A DNA stretch of 64,000 bases from the NCBI GenBank assembly GCA_016795365.1, contig JAEUHN010000031.1:62001-126000 (forward strand). Direction: 5' to 3'. Under the pieces are notes generated by a model. It was not told the DNA's origin. It saw only the letters and a program-made list of their open reading frames with translations, and did not search any database. This stretch comes from Verrucomicrobiaceae bacterium. Its GTDB lineage: Bacteria; Verrucomicrobiota; Verrucomicrobiia; Verrucomicrobiales; Verrucomicrobiaceae. The translations under genes and the position numbers were made by a program. Of this stretch, positions 6,925 through 15,766 are shown one piece after another. Each line of letters begins with the position of its first letter. Position 1 is the first letter of the stretch.

Positions 6925-9900
6925 TCAAGGCAGAGCGCTGTCCCAGATGCGGACACTGCCGCTCAAAATGGGATCCGCCGTGGTGCCCGGCAGTTGGCGC
7001 AGCAGGAAGGCACCATACGACTCGTGGCGACCCGGAATAAAGACGCCGCGATAGATGATCGAGCGCAGCAGGGTGCCGTCTTTAAGCGTCAGTGTGCCAT
7101 AGTAATAGCCGCTGGCAGCCACCGCCGTGAGCGTGACTTTGTTGGGATTGATGACCAGACTCGGATCAAAAGTGGACGTGTGATTCGAGCGCAGGCGGAA
7201 GGTTTGATTGGGAATGTTGTTCACGGCAGCGAGTTCGATGCCACCACGTGAAAAGGCGATCTTCGCATTGCCCGCAGCATCGGCGTTGCCCAGGAAGGTG
7301 GTGCCTGTGGACGGACTCACCCACTTCACGCCATCGACCACGAGGTTCACCTGGCCGAAGTCTCCCGGATAGGTGCGATCCGCCGTGCTGATCGCGGCGG
7401 TCTTTCGCCATCCCAGAATGCCGGTGATCGTCGTGCCATTGATCGTCGATGTGCCCTGCACCACACCCTTGTTGCTGTAAATCAATTGCCTCCAGGCGAA
7501 GCTCCCGTCATCGCGAAGGTTGTGTGAGGAGGCGAGCACGATCACGTCGCTCGTCGCGCCGGTCACGGTGATCACGCCCGTGGTGGCGATGGTGATTCGT
7601 GCCCAGCCAGTGCCTTGTGGAACTGCGGACACTCCGATCAAGTTCGAAGGCAGATCGAGCGCCATGTTGTAGGCTGCGGCGGTGGTTGTGGCGACGAGCT
7701 TGCGTAACGAAGTGGCGATGGAGTTCACGGTGCCGCTGATGGTGCCGGCGTTTCGATCGAGAGTGAGCGCGACAGCCAGCGGAGTGGTGCCCGTCCGGGC
7801 GACATCAACGTTAATCGTGGGATCTGTGCCTGCGACGAAGATGCAGCGGGCGTTGAGCGGGTAGCTCTTGTCGGCATACGCCAGAGTGCCGGTGAAAGTG
7901 CCGTTGCTGGCCATGGTCAGGCTGATGGCACCACCGAGTTGACCGTTGCCGGCGTCCTGGTTGATGAGGCCTGCGAACTTCCCGATCAAGGGAGTGGGGA
8001 AGGGTTCGATTGTGAGCTGGTAGGTCGTTGGCAGTCCCCAGCCTGCGGCATTGTAACCCGTGACGATGATCGAATACGCGCTGGCACTGCCCACGTTCGG
8101 GATGCCGGAGATCAGCCCGGTCGCCGCATTAAAGGTCAGGCCTGAAGGAAGGTTCTTCACCGAGTAGGTCGTCACTGGCTCGTTAGCCGTTAGCTGCCAG
8201 GAGAAGGCACGACTAACACTCCACGAGGGAGGTGCAGGTGCGGTGATCGTGGGCTTGCTCAAGACGTGCAGGTGGTATGGCCCCAGCACGGTGGTGTTGC
8301 CATAGGCCTTCACGACGCACTCGTAATCGCCGATGTCATTGATGGTGAGCAGTTTGATCGAGAGGCTGCTGGTGTTCGCGCCCGTGATGCGAGTTCCCGA
8401 ATTCACCACGGGTGCACCACCCTTGAGCCACTGGAAGGTGGCACCTGCGCCCGCGTAGGAAACGGTGAACGTGGCGGTGCCGCCCGGAGGCAGATTGTTG
8501 GTGTAAGTCGCCTTGTCCACCACCACGAGATTGGCTGCGGTGCTGACCAGCTTGCCGCCGGTCGCCACGCTGTAAGCCCCCGCGCTGGTGAGGGCTGCCT
8601 TGAAGGCGTAACGCGAGTCCACGGCTCGTGCGATGGCAACGCCGTTCTTGCGCCACTGGTAGCTCGTTGGCGCGTCGCCTGCGGTCTCCAGGCCGAACTC
8701 GACGAGCTGTCCCACCTTGGCCATCTGCGACTGTGGTTGCGTGATGATTAGCCAGGGCACGAGGGGCATGAGCTGCACGTTGTCAAACGTCGCCGTGGTC
8801 ACCGAACCGTCACCCGAGGTCACGCAGAAACCGATGCGAGTGCTAGTCCCCATGGCCAGTGTCTGGCGACTGATCTCGGTCCATGTCTGTCCATCTGCAG
8901 ATGTGCTGCTGATGAAGGTGGTGCCGCTGCGCCTGATTTTCAGCCACGACATGTTTGCACCATTCGTGCTGCCAGTGCTGGTGGCTGCATTTCGCCAGAT
9001 GAACGAGGTGCCTGTGGGCGTGACCAACGTCGCGGCGGAGCGTGCGGTCGCCGTGGTGCCTTCACGGATCATCACACCGACTTTGCTCGATGCCGTAGCG
9101 TTCGATACCGCGACCACACGCACGATCATCTGACCGTCTCCGACCAGAGGCTGACTGACGAACTGGAAGGCGTCACTCGCGCCGCCAATGCCGGTGCCCG
9201 CACCTGTGATGGTAATCGCGTCCGATTGTTTGGTGGCTGTTCCAGCCGTGAGGACCGTGCCGACAACCTGGCTCGTCCAAGGCAACGCCAGAGGTGCCGA
9301 GGGAGTGAGGGGCAATGCATTGATCCACTGCTCCAGCACATTGACGGCTTCCATATCGACGAGCTTCTTCGCGAGTGGCGGCATGGCATACGTCTCCGTG
9401 GCCGTGGACATGCGTTTGTGAAGGATCGACTTCAAGAGGTCCTGCGGACGCACGATGCCCGCGCGTGGAATGCCCAGTTCGTTCAATGCGCGACCATCGA
9501 CGATGCCTGCGTCTGTGAGAGGCACTTCGAAGCGTGCATCCCATACGCCGCGTGCACCGCCGCCGGGGCGATGGCAATGCGAGCAGTTCGAGTCGAGGTA
9601 GGAGCGCACACGATGCTCGAGCGTGCTGCCAGAGTCGCTCAAAGCCGCGAGCTTGGGATTGGTGGCGAGGCTCGCTTCATCAATCGAAGGGGCGAAGTAG
9701 CCAACGTGGTTCCACGCGCGCAGTTGATTGTCGGTCACACTGCTCTCGGTGAACAGACGATCTTTGTTCAGCTGCCGTGCATTGATGCCCAGCACGCCTT
9801 TGCTCGCCTGCGTGTGGCAGGCGAAGCATGCCTGTCTGCCGGGGAAGAGCCAGTCTTGCGAACGAGTGCCGGAGGCCGTGGTGATAGTGATCGTCTCGGT

Positions 9901-11616
9901 TTGTGAGTCGCCGACCAGATCCGCGTCACTGTGGTCGGGACGCCAGCGATAGCTGCCCCCATACAGAAAGCCCTGGTCATCGCGAACCATGATGCGCGTT
10001 TCAAGGCGACGCTTCACCGACGGATTGGTTTCATCCGTGCCCAGATCGAAATGCTTCACAAACACACTGCCCTGCGGAAAGCTCCATTCGCCCGTGGCCG
10101 CGTAGCCGATCTTCTGTCCATCGGGGATCGCGAACCAGCGTTCCTTGATGGCTGCATCGCTCCACAGCGGATTGTTGACTTCGTAACGTTGAAAGGCAGG
10201 GCTGATGGTCAGGTTCGGCAAGTCGCTGAAGATGCCCGTGGCCGAGAGCGTGGCGGGCATCGTGTTGCTGGCAGTTCCGCTCTTGGCTAGCTTGTAAATC
10301 TTCCCCCCGGTGCTGCTGAGCTGGGCCAGATAAAGCTCTCCCGCCGCATCCACGCCGAAGCTCGACAATCCCACGTAGCTCTCGCCGCTGTTCGGTCCAG
10401 GGCCATTCGGGAGCTTGCAGATGGCCACCTTGCTGGCGGGCGTGGTGCTCTCGTCGAGATACCAGATGGTGCCCAGCATGTTGTCGCCAAAGATGTATTT
10501 GCCGTAGAGTTCCGGGAACTCACTGCCCCGATACACATAACCACCGATCACAGCGAGCCCGTCGGTGTGGGCGTAATCGATGAGCGGCTTCTTGTTCAAG
10601 CCAATGTAGGGCGGTGTCATGTCACCGATGAGCCCCTCGAATTTCGGCCACTGGAAGTTGGCGGCGATCTCGCCGGGCTCGATCACGTTAATCTCTTCCC
10701 GGCTCTCATCACCCACGTCACTGATGAAGATGCGCCCTGTCATCGGATCACGCGTCATGCGATGCGGACTGCGCAGACCGATGGCGTAGAATTCCTCCAG
10801 CACTCCGGTTTGTCCCACGAAAGGATTATCGTTCGGAATGTAGTAGTTCTGCGTGTAGCTGCCCACCGGTCCGGGTTGCTTGGGGATCGGGTGACTGATG
10901 CTGCCGCCGCGCTGATCGACGTCGATGCGAAACACGCCGCTGTGCAGGCTCTTCGTGATCTGTTGAGCATTGGTGCTGATGAAATCGTCACCATTGACCA
11001 GATAAAGGAAGCCATCGACTGGGTGGAAGAACATCCCGCTGCCATTGTGCCAGACCGTTCCTGACTTCTGATGGATGAGCACCGTTTCAGAGTTTGGGTC
11101 GATCGTGCCATCGGGCATCATGGTGAAGCGCGCGAGCCGGTCATACACCGTCTGGTAAGTCGCTGGCCGCACCGTTGGGCTGCCCTTCACCGGGATTGTG
11201 CCAGGGTAGGTGTAAGAAACGAAAACGTAGCCATTGCTGGCGAAGTTGGGATGAAACACTAGGTTCATCAGCCCGCAGTCGTCCCAGCCCTGGCAGTGCG
11301 CGCTGATGTCCAGCAGCAGCGTTTTCGTGGACGTCCCTGCATCCTTGTCAAAGGACCACACGCGACCCTCGCGTTCCCACACGATCATCGTGTTGGTGCC
11401 CGGCTTCTGGGCGATGCCCATCGGGTTCTGGAAGGACAAGTTCGGAAAGGCGGGCACCGTGGACCAGTTGCCCGCGATGGTGCTCGCATTCGGTGGCAGT
11501 GTGCCGCCATTGAAGGCAGTGAAGGCAGGGCGCGTGGACAGACCGTAGCCCTGCGCAATCAACCAGCACGGCGTGATCAGGCAAAGAACGAAGAGGAAAA
11601 TGGCGCGGCTAAGCAT
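6925..11616 (-). CDS. Giant secreted fusion: PQQ-type sugar dehydrogenase, diheme cytochrome, Ig-like domains
   Basis: 1563 residues from the ATG at 11616, which gives a good signal peptide (MLSRAIFLFVLCLITPCWLIA). Residues about 35-442 form a glucose/sorbosone dehydrogenase-like propeller (GIAQKPG, CGLMNLVFHPNF, RSPHRMTRDPMTGRIFISDVG). Residues about 455-760 resemble the SO2930-family diheme cytochrome c domain, with heme motifs CFACH (597-601) and CSHCH (678-682). A concanavalin-like/DUF1349-type domain follows, then two Ig-like domains (from about 953 and 1035), a putative-Ig (He_PIG) domain with LPSGLTFNAATGLISGIP, and a C-terminal beta-rich module (about 1205-1563) shared with the protein at 53.7-57.7 kb. 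It could oxidise sugars and pass electrons to its own hemes outside the cytoplasm. Confidence 0.85.
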   Translation of the reverse strand: MLSRAIFLFVLCLITPCWLIAQGYGLSTRPAFTAFNGGTLPPNASTIAGNWSTVPAFPNLSFQNPMGIAQKPGTNTMIVWEREGRVWSFDKDAGTSTKTLLLDISAHCQGWDDCGLMNLVFHPNFASNGYVFVSYTYPGTIPVKGSPTVRPATYQTVYDRLARFTMMPDGTIDPNSETVLIHQKSGTVWHNGSGMFFHPVDGFLYLVNGDDFISTNAQQITKSLHSGVFRIDVDQRGGSISHPIPKQPGPVGSYTQNYYIPNDNPFVGQTGVLEEFYAIGLRSPHRMTRDPMTGRIFISDVGDESREEINVIEPGEIAANFQWPKFEGLIGDMTPPYIGLNKKPLIDYAHTDGLAVIGGYVYRGSEFPELYGKYIFGDNMLGTIWYLDESTTPASKVAICKLPNGPGPNSGESYVGLSSFGVDAAGELYLAQLSSTGGKIYKLAKSGTASNTMPATLSATGIFSDLPNLTISPAFQRYEVNNPLWSDAAIKERWFAIPDGQKIGYAATGEWSFPQGSVFVKHFDLGTDETNPSVKRRLETRIMVRDDQGFLYGGSYRWRPDHSDADLVGDSQTETITITTASGTRSQDWLFPGRQACFACHTQASKGVLGINARQLNKDRLFTESSVTDNQLRAWNHVGYFAPSIDEASLATNPKLAALSDSGSTLEHRVRSYLDSNCSHCHRPGGGARGVWDARFEVPLTDAGIVDGRALNELGIPRAGIVRPQDLLKSILHKRMSTATETYAMPPLAKKLVDMEAVNVLEQWINALPLTPSAPLALPWTSQVVGTVLTAGTATKQSDAITITGAGTGIGGASDAFQFVSQPLVGDGQMIVRVVAVSNATASSKVGVMIREGTTATARSAATLVTPTGTSFIWRNAATSTGSTNGANMSWLKIRRSGTTFISSTSADGQTWTEISRQTLAMGTSTRIGFCVTSGDGSVTTATFDNVQLMPLVPWLIITQPQSQMAKVGQLVEFGLETAGDAPTSYQWRKNGVAIARAVDSRYAFKAALTSAGAYSVATGGKLVSTAANLVVVDKATYTNNLPPGGTATFTVSYAGAGATFQWLKGGAPVVNSGTRITGANTSSLSIKLLTINDIGDYECVVKAYGNTTVLGPYHLHVLSKPTITAPAPPSWSVSRAFSWQLTANEPVTTYSVKNLPSGLTFNAATGLISGIPNVGSASAYSIIVTGYNAAGWGLPTTYQLTIEPFPTPLIGKFAGLINQDAGNGQLGGAISLTMASNGTFTGTLAYADKSYPLNARCIFVAGTDPTINVDVARTGTTPLAVALTLDRNAGTISGTVNSIATSLRKLVATTTAAAYNMALDLPSNLIGVSAVPQGTGWARITIATTGVITVTGATSDVIVLASSHNLRDDGSFAWRQLIYSNKGVVQGTSTINGTTITGILGWRKTAAISTADRTYPGDFGQVNLVVDGVKWVSPSTGTTFLGNADAAGNAKIAFSRGGIELAAVNNIPNQTFRLRSNHTSTFDPSLVINPNKVTLTAVAASGYYYGTLTLKDGTLLRSIIYRGVFIPGRHESYGAFLLRQLPGTTADPILSGSVRIWDSALP

Positions 11617-11644
11617 CGGCGGTGAAGTTGAGACTACGCAGAGA

Positions 11645-11716
11645 GGAAAATGTTGCCAATGAATCCCATGCCTACCAAGGCATGGGTGAACTCCCCCAAC
11701 GATGAGCGCATTTTCC
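11645..11716. promoter_or_regulatory. Nested inverted repeats between divergent redox genes
   Basis: The 148-base divergent gap holds a perfect 9-bp stem, CCCATGCCT (11665-11673) and AGGCATGGG (11678-11686), around a 4-base loop. It sits inside an outer inverted pair, GGAAAATG (11645-11652) and CATTTTCC (11709-11716). It could be an operator serving both genes or an RNA hairpin; no promoter boxes are convincing. Confidence 0.4.
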
Positions 11717-11764
11717 ATTGTCGTAGACGATGCAATGCCGGTCGTGGTCGCGTAGAGAGATGCC

Positions 11765-14700
11765 ATGCATCGCCCTCTTCTCATCGCCTGCACAGTGGTC
11801 GCCACGCTGACATCGACCAGTCATGGAGCTGTCGATTTCGTCAAAGACATCCAGCCGATCTTCAAGGAGCACTGCTACAAGTGCCACGGCCCGGAGAGAC
11901 AGGAAGAAGGTCTGCGCCTCGATCACAAACCCAGCGCGATGAAAGGCAGCGACAACGGTCCCGCCATCCGCCCTGGCGACGGCAACGCCAGCGTGCTCGT
12001 CTTTGCACTTCGTCAGACCAGCAAACTCAAGATGCCGAAGAAAGCTGATCCGCTGAAGCCCGAGCAGATCGAACTGATCGCCCAGTGGATCAACGAGGGT
12101 GCCCTGTGGCCCGACAGCGCGAGCGCGAACATCGAAAAAGGCAAGGACCACTGGGCTTTCAAGGCTCCCGTGAAGCCGAAGGTGCCGAGCATTTCAGATT
12201 TTGGATTTGAGATTTCAGATTGGGCCAAGTCGAAGAATCCCATCGACGCCTTCATCGCTCAAGGACTCGCGAAAGCTGGCCTGAAGCCGTCGCCGAAGGC
12301 ATCGCCCGAGACACTCGTGCGCCGGATGTATCTGGACATCGTGGGCCTGCCGCCGACACCGAAGGAAGTCGATGATTTCGTATCCGCGTATGAAGCAAAT
12401 CCAGCATCCAGTATCCAGCAGCTAGCATCCACGTTGCTCGCCAGCCCCCACTACGGAGAACGCTGGGGTCGGCACTGGCTGGATGCGGCGCAGTATGCGG
12501 ACTCCAACGGCTACGAGAAGGACCCCATGCGCTTCATCTGGTTCTACCGCGACTGGGTTATCAATGCCTTCAACCGCGACCTGCCCTACAACCAGTTCAT
12601 CATCGAACAACTCGCGGGCGATCAGTTGCCAAAGGCGACCCAGGATCAAATCGTCGCCACCGGCTTCCTGCGGAACACGATGATCAATGAGGAAGGCGGT
12701 GTCGATCCCGAGCAGTTCCGCATGGAAGCGATGTTCAATCGCATGGATGTCATCGGCAAAAGCATCCTCGGCCTCAGTATCAACTGCTGCCAGTGCCACA
12801 ACCACAAATACGACCCCATCAGCCAGGAGGAGTATTACCGGATGTTCTCCTACCTGAACAACGACAACGAGCCTTGGCGCGTGGTCTATACGCCCAGCGA
12901 GCAGAAGCAACGCGCGGACATCCTTCAGCGAGTGAGCGAACTCGAAGGCAAGCTCAAGCACGAGCACGCCGACTGGGAGTCGAACATGAAAGCCTGGACA
13001 GCCAAGGTGAAAGCCGCGCAGCCGCAATGGCGCACGATGGCGTTTGAAGACGATCCGTCCGGTGGTGAGAAGGCATTGCGTCAGCCCGATGGCAGCATCC
13101 TTGCACAAGGTTACGCGCCGACGAAATCAGAGGTGAAGTTCCAAGCGAAGCTCAACGCCCCAATCAAGATCAGCGCCTTCCGTCTTGAACTCATGAACGA
13201 TCCCAACCTGCCCGCGTATGGTCCCGGTCGTTCCCAGAAAGGCACGGCTGCGCTCACGGAATTCAACGCCGAGATGAAGATCGACGGCAAGGTCACGAAG
13301 CTCAAGTTTGCCAAGGCCACCGCTGACTTCGGTGAACCGGAGAACACGCCGCTCGTGCCGTATGCGCGCGACAAGGAAGCCGAGAAAGACAAGCGCGTCA
13401 CCGGTCCGATCAGCTACGCGATTGATGGCAACGACAAGACCGCGTGGGGAATCGACGCGGGTCCAGGTCGCCGCAACGTGCCACGCAATGCGGTCTTCCT
13501 TCTCGATAAGCCCATCGAAGTGAAGCCCGACTCCGAACTCACCGTGGGCCTGAGCATGAAGCACGGCGGCTGGAACAGCGATGACCTGCAAACGATGAAC
13601 CTCGGTCGCTATCGCATCAGCACCACCGACGCCGCGAACGCTGAGGCCGATCCGCTCTATGGCAAGACGAACGCCTTCGCCGTCTTCCGCACCACGGTGG
13701 CCGAATGGAAGTCGGTGAACGATGAGATCGAAGCCGCGTGGAAGCAACATCCCGAAGGCGCGACCACGCTCACGCTCGATGCTCGCGAGCAGCCACGCAT
13801 GACCAACCTGCTGAAGCGCGGCGACTTCACCAAGCCCGGTGACAAGGTCGCAGCCGGTGTGCCTGCCGTGCTCAACCCGTTGCCGAAGAACGCCGATGGC
13901 TCGCGCCTCACCTTCGCCAAATGGATCGCCAGCCGCGAGTCGCCCACGACTGCGCGCGCCTTCGTCAACCGCGTGTGGCAAGCTTACTTCGGCACCGGAT
14001 TGGTCAACACGCCCGAGGACTTCGGCACGCAGGGCGAAACGCCATCGAACCCCGCGCTGCTCGACTGGCTGGCCACCGAGTTCATGGATCGCGGCTGGAG
14101 CATCAAGGAGCTGCACAAATTGATCGTCACCAGCGAGACCTATCAACAGAGCAGCAAGGTCACACCCGAACTGCTGGAGAAGGACCCGTATAATCGCCTG
14201 CTCGCTCGCGGCCCGCGCTTCCGTGTGGAAGGCGAGGTCGTGCGCGATCTCCAGCTCGCCGTCAGCGGCATGTTGAACCCCTCTGTCGGTGGTCGCGCTG
14301 TGATGCCCGATGCACCCGCGTTCCTGTTCGAGAAGCCCGCCAGCTACGCGCCCTTCCCCTGGCACATCGAGGCCGACACACAGAAGTATCGCCGCAGCGT
14401 CTATGTCTTCCGGCGCCGCAGCACGCCCTTCCCCTTCCTCAGCACCTTCGACGTGCCCAATGGCGAAGCCGCCTGTGTGCGTCGCTCCCGCAGCAACACA
14501 CCGCTGCAAGCCCTGATGATGCTGAACGAAACCACCAGCATGGAAGCCGCCACCGCTCTCGCCCAGCGCATGATCAAGGAAGGCGGCACCGATCCCGCCG
14601 AACGCATCGCGCACGGCTTCCAGCTCTGCACGGCCCGCAAGCCGAGTGCCAGCGAAGCGAAGACTTTGCTCGCCCTTCTCCATCGCCAGCAATCACGCAC

Positions 14701-14779
14701 GCAAGCCGACGCGGCTGATCCTTACACCGTGATCGCCCGCGTCTTGCTCAATCTGGACGAAACGATCACGAAGGAGTGA
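11765..14779 (+). CDS. PSCyt1-PSCyt2 (DUF1549)-PSD1 (DUF1553) exported protein
   Basis: 1004 residues with a signal peptide (MHRPLLIACTVVATLTSTSHG). A Planctomycete-type cytochrome c domain carries CYKCH (residues 37-41) and the MPKKADPLKPEQIELIAQWI segment. DUF1549 runs from about 157 (NPIDAFIAQGLAKAGLKPSP, LPPTPKEVDDF, ASPHYGERWGRHWLDAAQYAD) and includes CCQCHNHKYDP. A galactose-binding-like insert follows, then DUF1553/PSD1 from about 712 (FAKWIASRESPTTARAFVNRVW, GLVNTPEDFGTQGETPSNP). These proteins are abundant in Planctomycetota and Verrucomicrobiota; their enzymatic role is not settled, though they travel with DUF1501 proteins and glycan genes. Two heptanucleotide arrays lie inside the gene, at linker residues about 143-154 and 212-223. 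Confidence 0.92.
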   Translation: MHRPLLIACTVVATLTSTSHGAVDFVKDIQPIFKEHCYKCHGPERQEEGLRLDHKPSAMKGSDNGPAIRPGDGNASVLVFALRQTSKLKMPKKADPLKPEQIELIAQWINEGALWPDSASANIEKGKDHWAFKAPVKPKVPSISDFGFEISDWAKSKNPIDAFIAQGLAKAGLKPSPKASPETLVRRMYLDIVGLPPTPKEVDDFVSAYEANPASSIQQLASTLLASPHYGERWGRHWLDAAQYADSNGYEKDPMRFIWFYRDWVINAFNRDLPYNQFIIEQLAGDQLPKATQDQIVATGFLRNTMINEEGGVDPEQFRMEAMFNRMDVIGKSILGLSINCCQCHNHKYDPISQEEYYRMFSYLNNDNEPWRVVYTPSEQKQRADILQRVSELEGKLKHEHADWESNMKAWTAKVKAAQPQWRTMAFEDDPSGGEKALRQPDGSILAQGYAPTKSEVKFQAKLNAPIKISAFRLELMNDPNLPAYGPGRSQKGTAALTEFNAEMKIDGKVTKLKFAKATADFGEPENTPLVPYARDKEAEKDKRVTGPISYAIDGNDKTAWGIDAGPGRRNVPRNAVFLLDKPIEVKPDSELTVGLSMKHGGWNSDDLQTMNLGRYRISTTDAANAEADPLYGKTNAFAVFRTTVAEWKSVNDEIEAAWKQHPEGATTLTLDAREQPRMTNLLKRGDFTKPGDKVAAGVPAVLNPLPKNADGSRLTFAKWIASRESPTTARAFVNRVWQAYFGTGLVNTPEDFGTQGETPSNPALLDWLATEFMDRGWSIKELHKLIVTSETYQQSSKVTPELLEKDPYNRLLARGPRFRVEGEVVRDLQLAVSGMLNPSVGGRAVMPDAPAFLFEKPASYAPFPWHIEADTQKYRRSVYVFRRRSTPFPFLSTFDVPNGEAACVRRSRSNTPLQALMMLNETTSMEAATALAQRMIKEGGTDPAERIAHGFQLCTARKPSASEAKTLLALLHRQQSRTQADAADPYTVIARVLLNLDETITKE
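12191..12225 (+). repeat. Heptad array inside the PSD1 coding sequence (first)
   Basis: Five consecutive 7-base units, ATTTCAG, ATTTTGG, ATTTGAG, ATTTCAG, ATTGGGC, encode ISDFGFEISDWA in frame. The block is far more AT-rich than its surroundings and falls in the poorly conserved linker between the cytochrome and DUF1549 domains. Confidence 0.75.
12399..12433 (+). repeat. Heptad array inside the PSD1 coding sequence (second)
   Basis: Five 7-base units, ATCCAGC, ATCCAGT, ATCCAGC, AGCTAGC, ATCCACG, encode most of NPASSIQQLAST just before the conserved LLASPHYGERW motif. This is a second period-7 insertion-like block in the same gene with an unrelated unit. Confidence 0.7.
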
Positions 14780-14807
14780 CCGATCTCGCCTCTGACAAAT
14801 AAATCAG

Positions 14808-14837
14808 CATGGTCGCTGCGTCTCCCCTGCGACCATG
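14808..14837 (+). promoter_or_regulatory. Inverted repeat that includes the sigma-factor start codon
   Basis: CATGGTCGC (14808-14816) and GCGACCATG (14829-14837) are perfect 9-base complements around a 12-base loop. The final ATG is the start codon of the ECF sigma gene. The fold could hide the start codon, or the DNA palindrome could bind a regulator. No clear Shine-Dalgarno lies in the loop. Confidence 0.5.
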
Positions 14838-15344
14838 CCTCCCACCGAAGCCGAGTTGATCCGACTGCACACTGCTCATGCCGAGCGGGTGTTTCGTTAT
14901 GCGTGGTCGATCACGAAGGAGGAAGTCATGGCCGAGGACGTGGTGCAGGAGTTGTTCCTCAAGCTCGCGCGTGATGCCTCGTCGATCAACAGCGCACGAT
15001 CCGAGTCAGCCATGCTGCTGACCATGACGCGCAACCTCGCGCTCGATCTGTTGCGCAGAGCCAAGTCACGCGACAGCACGCAGAAGCGTTGGGCGGCCGA
15101 GTTGCCGGAGTGGTTCGATTCCGCCGAGGACCACGACCTTGCTCATCAACAATCAAGGCTCACTGCCGCGCTCGCCTCTTTGCCCGAAGAGCAACGCAGC
15201 GCCGTGCATCTGCATGTGTGGGAAGGCCTGACCTTTCGCGAGATCGGCGAGATGTCTGGCCTGCCCGCCCAGACCATCGCCAGCCGCTATCGCTACGGCC
15301 TGACCAAATTGCGAGCTGCGCTCGAAACCTCACCCACGCCATGA
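14835..15344 (+). CDS. ECF-type RNA polymerase sigma factor
   Basis: 169 residues. Region 2 covers about residues 5-75, with AEDVVQELFLKLAR as the core-binding/-10 recognition helix. Region 4 covers about 108-162, with LPEEQRSAVHLHVWEGLTFREIGEMSGLPAQTI forming the helix-turn-helix for the -35 element. There is no region 1 or 3, as in group 4 sigma factors. Its stop overlaps the next start as ATGA, and three further genes follow with the same coupling or near it. The operon therefore probably encodes the sigma factor, its membrane-bound partner and two envelope proteins. The start codon lies within an inverted repeat. The inducing signal cannot be inferred. Confidence 0.92.
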   Translation: MPPTEAELIRLHTAHAERVFRYAWSITKEEVMAEDVVQELFLKLARDASSINSARSESAMLLTMTRNLALDLLRRAKSRDSTQKRWAAELPEWFDSAEDHDLAHQQSRLTAALASLPEEQRSAVHLHVWEGLTFREIGEMSGLPAQTIASRYRYGLTKLRAALETSPTP

Positions 15345-15766
15345 ACGACGAAGACCTCGAACACTCGCTGAAGTCCCTGCACTGGCGCAGCGCGAAGCCG
15401 GACTTTCTGCAACACACGCTCGATGCTGCGCTCGCGGAGCGAGAAGCTGCAAGCGCTGTTGCCAAACCGCGTAAGCCCCAGCGGCGTGGCCTTGCCACCT
15501 TCCTCGCCTCAATCCCCAAACCCTTGCGACTTCCCCTCGCGGCCTGCTGGTTGCTCGCGCTGTTCTTCAAACTCACCACGCCAAATCCGATCTCCGCGCA
15601 AACACGCGCAAGCATCGCTCACATGCCGGATCTCGATCCGAAGCAACTGCTTGCAAAGCTCGAAGAAGAGCAGCGACTCACCGCGACATTGCTCGCCGAA
15701 CTTGATCCGCATCATCGCTCGCCAGCGGATCAGCGCCTCATCACCACCGAACCTGTGCTGCCATGA
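15341..15766 (+). CDS. Small single-pass membrane protein, candidate anti-sigma partner
   Basis: 141 residues starting at the ATGA overlap with the sigma gene. Residues 1-55 are charged and probably cytoplasmic (DLEHSLKSLHWRSAKPDFLQ), followed by a basic stretch and one hydrophobic segment near residues 63-76 (LRLPLAACWLLALFF). The C-terminal half is a likely periplasmic, helical segment with KQLLAKLEEEQRLTATLLAEL. No zinc-binding HxxxCxxC motif is visible, so it is not a classical ZAS anti-sigma factor. Position and topology suggest an anti-sigma or signalling role; this is inference. Its stop overlaps the next start by ATGA. Confidence 0.8.
   Translation: MNDEDLEHSLKSLHWRSAKPDFLQHTLDAALAEREAASAVAKPRKPQRRGLATFLASIPKPLRLPLAACWLLALFFKLTTPNPISAQTRASIAHMPDLDPKQLLAKLEEEQRLTATLLAELDPHHRSPADQRLITTEPVLP

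Noticed and set aside
13127-14692. Long antisense open frame (521 codons) opposite the PSD1 gene
   Set aside because: GC-rich codon bias leaves antisense frames open; the plus-strand protein has clear domains.
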